DNA from: Salegentibacter salegens
GTDB lineage: Bacteria; Bacteroidota; Bacteroidia; Flavobacteriales; Flavobacteriaceae
Direction of reading: 5' to 3'
Length of the DNA: 64,000 nucleotides
Assembly (NCBI RefSeq): GCF_900142975.1
Contig: NZ_LT670848.1
Coordinates: 3,162,001 to 3,226,000 of the forward strand
Positions 44,702 through 53,179 of this stretch are shown here, piece after piece (the stretch's first letter is position 1; each line of letters begins with the position of its first letter). Made by a program: the position numbers and the translations under genes. The notes below the pieces were generated by a model that was not told the origin of the DNA, made no database searches, and saw nothing but the letters and a program-made list of their open reading frames with translations.

Positions 44702-45988
44702 ATGGAAATATTTATTCTAATTTTTAGCTTTATAGTTTTAGTGGCTATTCGGGTACCAATTGCCTGGAGCATAGGAATAGCCTCGGTGCTTACACTATTG
44801 TTTAGTGTAGATACTATTCCGGCTTTTACTACTATTTCTCAAAGAGTAGCTACCGGTTTAGATAGTTTCTCTTTACTCGCCATTCCTTTTTTTATACTTG
44901 CCGGCCATATAATGAACAGAGGCGGAATTGCCAAAAGATTAATTGAATTTGCAAAATCGCTGGTAGGGGCTTTACCGGGCGGTTTGGCGCACGTAAATAT
45001 AGTAGCTGCCATGATGTTTGGCGCTATAGCGGGTTCAGCAGGAGCTGCTGCAGCGGCAATTGGTAGTTTTATGTCTGAAAGGATGGAAAAAGAAGGCTAT
45101 ACCAAGGAATATGGTGTTGCGGTAAATGTTACTTCTGCAACTACCGGACTTTTAATTCCGCCTAGTAATATTTTTATTATTTATTCGCTTGCAAGTGGTG
45201 GGGTGAGTATAGGGGCATTATTTTTAGCCGGCTATATTCCGGGAATCCTTACGGGTTTAATCTTAATGGTTATAGCTTTAGTTTGGGCTAAGAAAAAAGG
45301 TTTTCCCACAGGAAAAAGAAGTTCTTTTAAACATATTGTGAAATCTTTTTTTGATGCCCTTCCAAGTCTGCTTTTATTAATAATAATTATTGGAGGAATT
45401 GTTGGCGGGATATTTACTGCTACTGAAGCTTCGTCTGTAGCAGTTGTCTACTGCCTGATACTGGCTTTTCTTTATAAAGAATTGAATTTCTCTAAGCTTA
45501 AAACTGTTCTGGTAGAATCTGTAGGAACAATTTCTTTAGTCATGTTGCTTATAGCGATGTCTATTGCAATGTCCTGGGTAATGTCTTATGAGAATATTCC
45601 GCAGGAAGTAACTTCAGCTTTATTGGGTTTTAGTGATAATCCCTATGTGGTGATTATTTTAATAAATCTAATTTTACTATTTGTAGGAATTTTTATGGAT
45701 ATGACTCCTGCGGTATTAATTTTCACCCCAATATTTCTTCCCGTTGCAGTAGCGATGGGTATAGATCCTGTGCATTTTGGAGTAATAATGATCCTGAATT
45801 TATGTATAGGGCTTTGTACACCACCCGTAGGTTCGGTTTTATTTATAGGGGTAGGAGTTGCTAATACTACTATTCAAAAAGTGGTAAAACCTTTGTTGCC
45901 ACTTTTTGTGGGAATGCTGGTTTCTTTGATTTTAGTAATAATTTTTCCGTTTCTGAGTCTTTGGCTTCCGGAATTATTCGGATTTTAA
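44702..45988 (+). CDS. dctM: TRAP transporter large membrane subunit
   Basis: A 428-residue protein with about 12 transmembrane segments, the channel-forming DctM family. FSLLAIPFFILAGHIMNRGGIAKRL, AAMMFGAIAGSAGAAAAAIGS, TSATTGLLIPPSNIFIIYS and ILNLCIGLCTPPVGSVLF are typical. It carries out sodium-coupled transport across the inner membrane. It starts immediately after the dctQ stop and ends the rightward operon; the convergent LacI gene follows 11 bases after. Confidence 0.95.
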   Translation: MEIFILIFSFIVLVAIRVPIAWSIGIASVLTLLFSVDTIPAFTTISQRVATGLDSFSLLAIPFFILAGHIMNRGGIAKRLIEFAKSLVGALPGGLAHVNIVAAMMFGAIAGSAGAAAAAIGSFMSERMEKEGYTKEYGVAVNVTSATTGLLIPPSNIFIIYSLASGGVSIGALFLAGYIPGILTGLILMVIALVWAKKKGFPTGKRSSFKHIVKSFFDALPSLLLLIIIIGGIVGGIFTATEASSVAVVYCLILAFLYKELNFSKLKTVLVESVGTISLVMLLIAMSIAMSWVMSYENIPQEVTSALLGFSDNPYVVIILINLILLFVGIFMDMTPAVLIFTPIFLPVAVAMGIDPVHFGVIMILNLCIGLCTPPVGSVLFIGVGVANTTIQKVVKPLLPLFVGMLVSLILVIIFPFLSLWLPELFGF

Positions 45989-45999
45989 TTAAACCTGGT

Positions 46000-47028
46000 T
46001 TACTTTCTTTTACTGGAATTTCTTATAATAATTTCGGTATCTAACATTGTAATTTCTGAAACAGCAGCATCCAGTTTGCGCGTGGAGTGTTCTAAAATTC
46101 TTTTTGTAGATATTTCTCCCATTTTTTGTGCGGGATGCGAAACGGTAGACAGCGTAGGTTCTACGATTCTTGAGATAGGATCATCGTTAAATCCAATAAT
46201 AGCGAGTTCCTCAGGAATTTTAACTCCTTTTTCTTTAGCATATAAAATTGCACTTACTGCTGCAGTATCGATAGCAGAAAAAATACCGTCTGGAGGATTA
46301 TCAAGTTTTAATAACTTTTCGGTTGCCTTCCTTCCTTCTTCAAAACTAAGGGTTTTCATATCCATTATGAGTTCTTCGTCAACTTGAAGTCCAGAGTCTA
46401 TAAGTGCATCCACGTATCCTTTCTTTCTTAAGTTATAAACATTCACGTGTTGAGCTCCAGCGAAATGTGCAATTCTTTTACATCCTTGTTCTATTAAATG
46501 TTTCGTAGCCCGGTATCCAGCAGCGTGATTATCGATGATAACACGGTAAGAATTGAAATTTTCAGGCACCCGGTCTACAAATACTATAGGTATATTTTGT
46601 TTTACATATTGATCAAAATGGCTGGTGTCTCTAGTTTCCATTCCTAAAGAAACAATTAAGCCTCCAACTCTAGCGTCGTATAAAGCTTTTACGTTATCAA
46701 CTTCATTTTTGTATTTATCATCAGATTGGGTTATGATTACATTATAGCCTGCTTTTCTGGCGGTTTTTTCAATTCCAGTAATCAAAGAAGCTTGAAATGG
46801 ATGATTTATCTTTGGAATCGTTATTCCGATGGTTCTGGAAGTGTTATTTCTTAAACTAGCAGCTAAGGCATTAGGGCGATAATTAAATTCTTCTGCAGTT
46901 TTTTGAATCTTTTTAATGGTTTTCTTTCCAATACTTGTATGGTTGTTTAAAGCTCTTGAAATAGTGGAAGGAGAGTAGTTTAGCTCCTTGGCTAAATCGT
47001 ATATAGTAACTTCCTTTTTTTTCATCAT
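46000..47028 (-). CDS. LacI-family transcriptional regulator
   Basis: A 342-residue regulator. The start at 47028 gives MMKKKEVTIYDLAKELNYSP; the longer frame to 47091 adds 21 residues with no homology pattern. The DNA-binding domain is VTIYDLAKELNYSPSTISRALNNHTSIGKKTIKKI (seen in pieces VTIYDLAKELNYSP and STISRALNNH), with the hinge YRPNALAASLRN. The sugar-binding part (about 60-340) has TIGITIPKINHPFQASLITGIE and GIFSAIDTAAVSAILYAKEKG. It lies between the uronate TRAP operon and the GH43 xylosidase, and CG-centred palindromes at nearby promoters are candidate operators. A uronate intermediate or KDG is a reasonable effector, by inference. Confidence 0.92.
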   Translation of the reverse strand: MMKKKEVTIYDLAKELNYSPSTISRALNNHTSIGKKTIKKIQKTAEEFNYRPNALAASLRNNTSRTIGITIPKINHPFQASLITGIEKTARKAGYNVIITQSDDKYKNEVDNVKALYDARVGGLIVSLGMETRDTSHFDQYVKQNIPIVFVDRVPENFNSYRVIIDNHAAGYRATKHLIEQGCKRIAHFAGAQHVNVYNLRKKGYVDALIDSGLQVDEELIMDMKTLSFEEGRKATEKLLKLDNPPDGIFSAIDTAAVSAILYAKEKGVKIPEELAIIGFNDDPISRIVEPTLSTVSHPAQKMGEISTKRILEHSTRKLDAAVSEITMLDTEIIIRNSSKRK

Positions 47029-47161
47029 TATATAATCGCTAAGATATTTCGGCACAACAATATTACGAAACATTTGATTAATGTTGCGCAAAAAAAATTA
47101 ACTTTTGAAAGAACTTCAATTTATTTGTTTTCTAGTTACTTTCATTATCTGAAAATTAGTA

Positions 47162-47169
47162 TATATTTG
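47162..47169 (+). promoter_or_regulatory. -7 box of the GH43 xylosidase promoter
   Basis: TATATTTG matches the Bacteroidota -7 box, 24 bases before the start codon. No consensus TTTG lies 21 bases upstream. The LacI-type palindrome starts 3 bases later and would cover the start of transcription. Confidence 0.55.
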
Positions 47170-47172
47170 AGA

Positions 47173-47188
47173 TAACAACCGATTGCGT
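47173..47188. promoter_or_regulatory. Candidate LacI-family operator before GH43 xylosidase
   Basis: TAACAACCGATTGCGT: the reverse strand reads GCAATCGGTTGT, identical over 12 bases with the site at 37702-37713. It is 5 bases before the GH43 ATG and just after the -7 box, in the region shared with the divergent lacI-type gene. Confidence 0.65.
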
Positions 47189-47193
47189 TTATT

Positions 47194-48849
47194 ATGAGAA
47201 AATTATTATTTAATTCATTGTTTTTATTTATTGTATTTGCCAGTGCCGCACAGGAAAATTTTTTAAATCCTATTTTAGCCGGATGGTATCCAGACCCCGC
47301 TATTACCGATGACGGAGAGGGAAACTTTTATATGGTACATTCTACCTTTGCCTTTTATCCCGGTATCCCTGTTTTTCATAGTACCGATTTAGTTAATTGG
47401 GAACAGGTGGGAAATGCGATTCATAGACCAGGGCAGGTAGATCTACACGGCTTTGGGACTTCCCGGGCAGTCTTTGCACCCGATATTAGTTATGATAATG
47501 GTACTTACTATTTAACCTGTACTATTGTTGACGGGAAAGGAAATTTTGTGATGACTGCAAAAGATCCTGCCGGCCCGTGGTCCGATCCGGTTTGGCTTCC
47601 TGAGGTTAGTGGAATTGATCCCGGCTTATTCTTTGACGACAACGGAAAGTCTTACCTGGTTTATAACAGCGAACCTCCAAATAACGAAGCTAAATATGAA
47701 GGACATCGAACAATTAGAATGATTGAATTTGATAAAGAAAACCTTAAAACTATAGGAGATAATCGAATTTTGGTAGATGGTGGAGTTGATATTTCCACAA
47801 AACCTGTTTGGGCTGAAGGTCCCAGGATTTACAAATTAAACGGTTATTATTATTTAATGACGGCGGAAGGTGGTACCGCGGTAAACCACTCTGAAATGAT
47901 TTACCGAAACACAAATATTGAGGATGAATTTATTCCTTTTAAAGAGAATCCAATCTTAACCCAGCGACATCTTGATCCCGATCGTGATAACCCTATTACT
48001 TCGGCAGGGCACGCTGATATTGTTCAGCATCCTAATGGAGATTGGTATGGGGTTTTTCTTGCCGTGAGGCCTTACGAAGGCGATCTTTATAATACGGGAA
48101 GAGAAACTTTTTTAACTCCGGTAAAATGGGAAAATGACTGGCCAATTTTTGATTTAGGCGGGGAAGAGATTCAATATTCCTATCCGTTGCCTGATGGTGT
48201 TGAAATAAATAAGGAATTATTTCCGATGAATGGTAACTTTTCTTTCGAAGAGAAATTTGATAAAGATGAGTTACCACTAAACTGGATGATGCTTAGAAAC
48301 CCAAAAACTTCCTGGTACGATTTAAAAGATGACGCTGAAGGTGTTAGCCTTAAAACACGTTCTGAAACCGTAGAAGGTAAAGCAAATCCAAGTTTTCTTG
48401 CTCATCGCCAGCAACATATAATTGGGGAAGCTTCTATTTCGGTTAAATTTGATGCCGAAGCTGAAAATGAGAAGGCCGGGTTGCTCGCTTTTCAAAATGA
48501 ATCTCATTATTACTTTGCAGCACTTTCAAAAGTGAATGAAAAACCTGTAGTACAGTTTTACAAGTCTGATGAATTGATTGAAACCGTTTCTTTAGAAAAT
48601 TCAGTTTCTGAAGTTGAGTTTAAATTGAAATTTGAAGAAGATGAATATACTTTCTTCTACAAAACCGGGGAAAACTGGCAACGTCTGGGAGAAACACAGG
48701 ATGGTAAATTTCTTAGCACACAGGTAGCCGGCGGATTTGTAGGAGTAAATTTAGGTCTTTATACTACTTCCAATGGAAAAGAGAGTGACAATGAAGCAAT
48801 ATTTAATTGGTTTCGTTACTCAGGGAATGATGAGGTTTACAGGAAATAA
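47194..48849 (+). CDS. GH43 beta-xylosidase with C-terminal beta-sandwich
   Basis: A 551-residue enzyme with a signal peptide ending in FASAAQ (about 20). The GH43 propeller (25-320) has the base in GWYPDPAI, the modulator in SGIDPGLF and the acid in WAEGPRIYK; MVHSTFAFYPGIPVFHSTDLVNWEQ is the block typical of the XynB-like xylosidase/arabinofuranosidase group. The C-terminal domain (about 350-545, NWMMLRNPKTSWYDL to EAIFNWFRYSG) is the DUF1349-type sandwich found in these two-domain enzymes. It cleaves xylose or arabinose from xylo-oligosaccharides. It has its own promoter with a LacI-type site and a terminator after it. Confidence 0.92.
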   Translation: MRKLLFNSLFLFIVFASAAQENFLNPILAGWYPDPAITDDGEGNFYMVHSTFAFYPGIPVFHSTDLVNWEQVGNAIHRPGQVDLHGFGTSRAVFAPDISYDNGTYYLTCTIVDGKGNFVMTAKDPAGPWSDPVWLPEVSGIDPGLFFDDNGKSYLVYNSEPPNNEAKYEGHRTIRMIEFDKENLKTIGDNRILVDGGVDISTKPVWAEGPRIYKLNGYYYLMTAEGGTAVNHSEMIYRNTNIEDEFIPFKENPILTQRHLDPDRDNPITSAGHADIVQHPNGDWYGVFLAVRPYEGDLYNTGRETFLTPVKWENDWPIFDLGGEEIQYSYPLPDGVEINKELFPMNGNFSFEEKFDKDELPLNWMMLRNPKTSWYDLKDDAEGVSLKTRSETVEGKANPSFLAHRQQHIIGEASISVKFDAEAENEKAGLLAFQNESHYYFAALSKVNEKPVVQFYKSDELIETVSLENSVSEVEFKLKFEEDEYTFFYKTGENWQRLGETQDGKFLSTQVAGGFVGVNLGLYTTSNGKESDNEAIFNWFRYSGNDEVYRK

Positions 48850-48877
48850 AAGCTGTTCATCTTATTGAAGATAGTAA

Positions 48878-48906
48878 AAACCGATGTTGTTAGACATCGG
48901 TTTTTT
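48878..48906 (+). terminator. Terminator of the GH43 xylosidase gene
   Basis: AAACCGATGT pairs with ACATCGGTTT around a 6-base loop, continuing into a run of six T. It lies about 30 bases after the stop codon. Confidence 0.9.
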
Positions 48907-48957
48907 GGTTTGGAATATTTCAATTAGAATATATTCGGTATTAAATATTGAAACAGA

Positions 48958-48992
48958 AAAAGGTGCTGATAATTCAATTACCAGCACCTTTT
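48958..48992 (-). terminator. Terminator of the split GH43 gene
   Basis: AAAGGTGCTG pairs with CAGCACCTTT, with an inner TAATT/AATTA extension, and a T run follows on the minus strand. It lies 20 bases beyond the GH43 stop on the minus strand and, with its flanking A and T runs, can act in both directions. Confidence 0.85.
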
Positions 48993-49011
48993 CTTTACTA
49001 GTAGGCTTGCT

Positions 49012-49929
49012 TTAGTCTAATTCAGTATAAGACTGCATTGTTTTAATTTTTCCGTCTTCATCATGTTCAATTTCCATCATTTTCATACTTCTTAAGTATG
49101 TTTTTCCTTCTGAAAGTGAACTATCGTGGTAGAATAAATACCATTTTCCTTCATATTCAACTATAGAGTGGTGGTTTGTCCAACCTACAACCGGCTCTAA
49201 AATAACTCCCTGGTAAGTGAAGGGACCATATGGGCTGTCGCCAATGGCATAAGCAATGTTATGGGTGTCTCCGGTAGAATAAGAGAAATAATATTTATCA
49301 TTATATTGATGAACCCAGGCTGCTTCGAAGAATCTGCGGTCGTTATCGCCGGTTGTGATAGGTTCTCCGTTTTCATCTAATATTTCAACATCTTTTGGTT
49401 CTTCAGCAAAACTCAATAAATCATCGCTCATTTTAGCGATTTTTGGGCTAAGTGCCGGCTTATCATCAGCCGGATATTCGTCCTCTTCAACAAATTCGCC
49501 GGTTTGCCAACGTTGTAACTGGCCTCCCCAAATTCCTCCGAAATACATATAATATTCACCGTTAGTATCTTTATAAACCGCAGGATCTATACTATAACTG
49601 CCTTCAATTGCTTTTTCTTCTGGTGAGAAAGGACCTTCAGGCTTGTCTGATGTGGCTACTCCAATCCTAAAAATATCATCTTTATCTTTAGCAGGGAAGA
49701 ATAAGTAATATTTTCCATCTTTTTCGGCAGCATCAGGTGCCCACATTTGGCGTTTTGCCCAGGCTACGTCTTCAACGCTTAAAGCTTCTCCATGATCGGT
49801 TACCTCGCCGTTAGGATCTTCCATAGAATACACATGGTAATCCTTCATGTTAAAATGATTTCCGTCGTCCATTTCAGGTTCTCCTGAATCCCAATCATGC
49901 GAAGGATAAATATATAGAATCCTTTGCAT
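49012..49929 (-). pseudogene. GH43 gene, 3' part, cut off by IS insertion
   Basis: The frame continues the GH43 core from IYPSHDWDSGEPEMDD to the end (about 300 residues), with the modulator Asp in YSIDPAVYK and the acid in RRFFEAAWVHQYNDKYY. The apparent start ATG at 49927-49929 and the first residues MQRILY come from the insertion-sequence end, so no signal peptide is present and the catalytic base Asp is missing. The other piece lies at 51136-51354. Joined, they give a lipoprotein of about 370 residues in the GH43 subfamily 1-like group (beta-xylosidase or arabinofuranosidase). Even if translated, this half should be inactive and cytoplasmic. Confidence 0.9.
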
Positions 49930-51150
49930 AACCCCTTACAAACATAGCATAAAAAATTTGTGTGCATGGTTGGTTTTCACTAATTTCATGCTTTACAAAA
50001 ACCATCTCCTATGAGCCAGTTAAGTTTTTCCGATATAGAATTGGGACGCAGTAGAAAGCCCAGCAGGGTATCCTCCAAGTTAAACAAGATCAATAATTTG
50101 GTGGAATGGGACAAAGTCTTCAATCTGGTGCAGGCAGTGGACAACACCAATAAAGTTATCGGTGGAGCGCCGCACCGCGATCTTTCCATTAAGGTCAAAA
50201 TGCTTTTTCTTCAGCACCTGTATAACCTGAGCGACCCGGAACTGGAGGATCAGGTCAACGACCGCTTGAGTTTTCAAAAATTTGCAGGGATCAACTACAC
50301 TACCACGGTGCCAGATTTCACGACCATATGGCGGTTCAAAGAAGCCTTGGTACGGGAAGGCTTGATGGATGGGTTGTTTGCTTTGATCTTGGCCAGTCTT
50401 GAATCAAAAGGTTTGTTGCTGAAAAAAGGAACGAGTGTAGATGCCACCATCCTTCAGTCCACCACCAAGCCGTTGAGCAAGGAGCGGCGGGAAGAACTGG
50501 AAAAACACCCGAGTGCGCAAATAGATACCGATGCCCAATCCACGGCAAAGCGGGGGAAGAAATATTTTGGTTATAAAGGTCATATTGGAACCGATGTGGG
50601 CAGTGAGCTGATAAGGAAAAGGACATTCACTTCGGCACGTCCTCATGATTCCCAGCTAAAAGATGAACTCCTTAGCGGCGATGAGCAGATGATTTTTGGC
50701 GATAGCGCCTATGGCACTATTGCCGACAAGCGAAAGGCCAGGAAAGAGGGTGTTTATTACGGGATGCTGGACAAAGGGACACGAAAGCGGAAACTCTCCG
50801 CGACGCAAAAGAAAAACAACAAGAAGAAATCAAAGATAAGATGCAAGGTTGAACACCCTTTCGCCTATTTGAAGGAAAAGTTGAACTACAAAAGAACGGT
50901 TGCTAAAACAATGGCAAGGAACGAATTAAGGTTTGACTTCAACTGCATCCTGTACAATATTTTTCGGGCCAGTTATCTGCTCTCGAAAGCCTAAAACGTG
51001 GGAACGTGCGCAGTGTTGGAACAAAAAGGGAATAAAATAACGAAAATGATGAAAAAAATTGGCCAAAAGTCAAGGATTTAGGCAAAATAGTCCAAAAAAA
51101 TTCTCGGAAAAGAGAAATAAAAGAAAAACCATTACTTATTCAAAGCTTCC
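49917..51150 (+). mobile_element. IS5-family (IS5 group) insertion sequence, complete
   Basis: The element is about 1234 bases. Its ends form an imperfect inverted repeat: GAATCCTTTGCATAA at 49917-49931 against GGAAGCTTTGAATAA (reverse of 51136-51150), 11 of 15 matching. Flanking bases are ATATA on both sides; restoring the GH43 frame needs removal of one 4- or 5-base copy, which fits the 4-base duplications of IS5-group elements. It encodes one intact transposase with very few unexplained bases: about 80 before the gene and 155 after. It is inserted into, and oriented opposite to, the GH43 gene. Confidence 0.9.
50011..50994 (+). CDS. IS5-family transposase
   Basis: A 327-residue DDE transposase, the same length as the IS5 protein. 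The N-terminal domain has APHRDLSIKVKMLFLQHLYNLSDPELEDQV, the first Asp is in GTSVDATILQS, the second in MIFGDSAYGTIADK, and the Glu in KVEHPFAYLKEKLNYKRTVAKT (Y-R-E signature region). A basic linker (RKRKLSATQKKNNKKKSK) precedes it. The gene is intact, so the element may still move. GC content is visibly higher than in the flanking genes, as expected for a mobile gene from elsewhere. Confidence 0.95.
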   Translation: MSQLSFSDIELGRSRKPSRVSSKLNKINNLVEWDKVFNLVQAVDNTNKVIGGAPHRDLSIKVKMLFLQHLYNLSDPELEDQVNDRLSFQKFAGINYTTTVPDFTTIWRFKEALVREGLMDGLFALILASLESKGLLLKKGTSVDATILQSTTKPLSKERREELEKHPSAQIDTDAQSTAKRGKKYFGYKGHIGTDVGSELIRKRTFTSARPHDSQLKDELLSGDEQMIFGDSAYGTIADKRKARKEGVYYGMLDKGTRKRKLSATQKKNNKKKSKIRCKVEHPFAYLKEKLNYKRTVAKTMARNELRFDFNCILYNIFRASYLLSKA

Positions 51151-51354
51151 ATATATTTTATCTTCAAAAACGTGGGCTGAAGGATCTGCCGTATAATGAT
51201 CGGTAATTAATGGTTCTGAATGATATCTAATAGTGTCTTGTTGGGCTATAGAATCTTCAGCTACTTCATCTTTTTCCTCCTGTTTGTTGTTATCCTTACA
51301 ACCAAAGGCAATAAGGGCCGGTAATAAAATTGGAAGGCTTTGTTTTAATTTCAT
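51136..51354 (-). pseudogene. GH43 gene, 5' part, cut off by IS insertion
   Basis: Start at 51354: a lipoprotein signal with lipobox ALIAFGC (Cys19), an acidic linker KQEEKDEVAEDS, and the first GH43 strand LITDHYTADPSAHVFEDKIY with the catalytic base Asp. After KIY the frame runs into the IS end and adds only GSFE before a stop. Joining KIY to IYPSHDWD at 49912 restores the typical GH43 blade 1. The promoter region with a LacI-type palindrome is intact, so a short useless lipoprotein may still be made. Confidence 0.9.
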
Positions 51355-51484
51355 TTTAAAATTGGTTTTAATGTTTCGGGTAAAAATATAAAAAAATCAA
51401 TCGTATTCGTAAGTTAAATGTGCATAATATGCCCTGTAATATAGTTTTTTAAACAAATATTCACCCATTGAAAAACCTCAATTA

Positions 51485-51500
51485 ACACAAACGGTTGTGT
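51485..51500. promoter_or_regulatory. Candidate LacI-family operator before the split GH43 gene
   Basis: ACACAAACGGTTGTGT is the best palindrome of the set: 14 of 14 defined positions of ACACAAnCGnTTGTGT. It lies about 130 bases before the start of the split GH43 gene, in the otherwise empty gap 51355-51652. Its retention shows that this gene belonged to the same xylan/uronate regulon. Confidence 0.65.
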
Positions 51501-51652
51501 AAATAGATTAAAGCATTATCTCTATTCATCATCAAAAAACACTTTTTCTTATGGTGATTTCTTAAAAATTTAGATCTGAAGCTAGGTTGAGAATATTAAG
51601 AACTATCAAAAAATTTTATAATAAAGTAGCTTTAAAAAGATTGGAATATTTC

Positions 51653-52318
51653 TTAAATCAATTTTAGATCTTTCATAATCCCAATGAGGTGTGGGTTTGT
51701 GTTTGCCTCAAATTCCTCGCGTAATTCCTTTAAACGCTTCTCTATAGCGCTTCTACTGCTGGGCTTAATGTTTTTCTTCTTCAACTCTCTTTCAATTTCG
51801 TCCTGAGTGTAACCATTGGAGAGATATTTCACAATATTTATTTCAAATTCGTTAAGACTAAGCAGGTTTTTTTGTTTTAGAGCTTTTTCAATAGAAGGTG
51901 AATTGTATTGTTGGTTTTCACTTACAATTTTAATCGCTTCTTTTAAGTCTTTAAGACCGTTGCGGTCTTTACAAACATAGGCATCAATATTCCCAGACGC
52001 CCATAAATCGCGAACGGTTTGCGGATGGTCTTCTATGGAATTTACGATAACCTTTAGGTTTGGGTCTTCCTTTTTTAAGATTGAAATAAGTTCTTGACCT
52101 GAAGTTATTTTTTCTTTCCTAAAATCTTGTTTAAAAGAGAGGTCGCAAATAAGTAAATCAAAAGGTTGGTTATCCTTTATTGCTTTCTTTGTTCTTAACC
52201 AGGCCTGATCGCAGTATTGAGAATGTGTAACTTCTGCAATTCGGAGATCTTTTAAAACAATGGAAACAGCCTGGTTGATACTGTCCATATCTTCTGCAAC
52301 AAGGACCTTTTTAAACAT
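51653..52318 (-). CDS. Response regulator (receiver plus C-terminal HTH)
   Basis: A 221-residue protein. The receiver domain (1-125) has the acidic pair in VLVAEDMDS, the phosphorylation Asp in LLICDLSF (Asp59) and Lys in AYVCKDRNG. The C-terminal part (about 150-215), LSLNEFEINIVKYLSNGYTQDEI, resembles a LuxR/GerE helix-turn-helix but is more degenerate, ending with a helical SRSAIEKRLKELREEFEANT. It starts 8 bases after the end of the broken histidine kinase gene, its natural partner. Target genes are unknown. With the kinase broken, it may be controlled by another kinase. Confidence 0.88.
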   Translation of the reverse strand: MFKKVLVAEDMDSINQAVSIVLKDLRIAEVTHSQYCDQAWLRTKKAIKDNQPFDLLICDLSFKQDFRKEKITSGQELISILKKEDPNLKVIVNSIEDHPQTVRDLWASGNIDAYVCKDRNGLKDLKEAIKIVSENQQYNSPSIEKALKQKNLLSLNEFEINIVKYLSNGYTQDEIERELKKKNIKPSSRSAIEKRLKELREEFEANTNPHLIGIMKDLKLI

Positions 52319-52326
52319 GATAATTT

Positions 52327-52991
52327 TTATAACGGGATACGGATTATAATTTTTAATCCTTTTCCCTTTTCAGTTTCAAAAATAAGTTTTCCATTTATAG
52401 AAAAAATACGGTTTTCCACATTTTACAACCCATTTCCGTTTTTGATAACTGCCATTGAAGAGCCTCGGTAGCCGATTCCTGGCTGCCGGTATAATCTTGC
52501 ATTCGGCTTTGAGCGATAGCCATTTCGAGAGTTCTGCGGGCAGCTTTTGTGCTATCTCCTAATTGAAGATATCGTTTCCGGGCTTCAAAAGCATTTTTAA
52601 AAACCGCTTCCTGATTATCTAAATACCGATTAATAACCGCTTTTCTGTAAAACGACAGGGCAATGCTGCCCGTGTCTTTTTGGAATTTTGCTACCCGTTG
52701 GAGGCTATCGGCAAAAAGCAAGGCGCTGTCGTATTCTTTTAAACGGTTGTGATAGTAGATTTTGTGATCCAGTAAGAGTGCTAACAAAGTATCGGAGCTT
52801 TGTTGAGCCTGCTCAAGCCCTTTGTTGAAGAAACTTATTTTCTGCGGAATAAAATCAGTTTTTTTGGCTTTTTCATAAAAATAAGAAACCGAATCAACCG
52901 GGTTTTTATTCTCCTGAGTATTCACCTCTTTTTTTTGACAGGCCAGGAATAAAAAAGCCAGGCTAAAAAATAAGCAGTAAAAGTGCTTCAT
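52327..52991 (-). pseudogene. TPR sensor histidine kinase, internally deleted remnant
   Basis: The first 180 or so residues are a lipoprotein-like signal (FLFLAC, Cys18) and TPR-like helices (FFNKGLEQAQQSSDTLLALL, EYDSALLFADSLQRVAKFQK). The open frame ends at KMWKTVFFL. In another frame, overlapping its end, the DNA reads KNGNGL, stop, NVENRIFSINGKLIFETEKG (52400-52330 area) and ends IIIRIPL just before the response regulator: the C-terminal ATP-binding end of a histidine kinase, with a nonsense codon where Lys is expected. So the membrane segment, the His-box and most of the ATPase are gone. Alternatively the 198-residue frame could still be made as a TPR lipoprotein. Confidence 0.75.
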
Positions 52992-53141
52992 ATACTCAAA
53001 AATATAAAAAGCAGGTGGCTCAAAGTTTGAATTCGAGCATTTAATTTTTTAAAATATACATAGTCAATACCAAATCCTGAAATTTTAGATCTGCAGCGAT
53101 CGAAAAATTTCAATTTTCGCAGAATATCGATTAAATTTTTA

Positions 53142-53174
53142 TTTGTTTAATAGAAAGAAGAAATTGTATATTTG
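53142..53174 (+). promoter_or_regulatory. Bacteroidota-type promoter of the candidate ncRNA
   Basis: TTTG at 53142-53145 and TATATTTG at 53167-53174, 21 bases apart, the same spacing as the susC promoter. Both boxes match the consensus. Transcription is expected to begin near 53180. Confidence 0.75.
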
Positions 53175-53179
53175 CCAGC

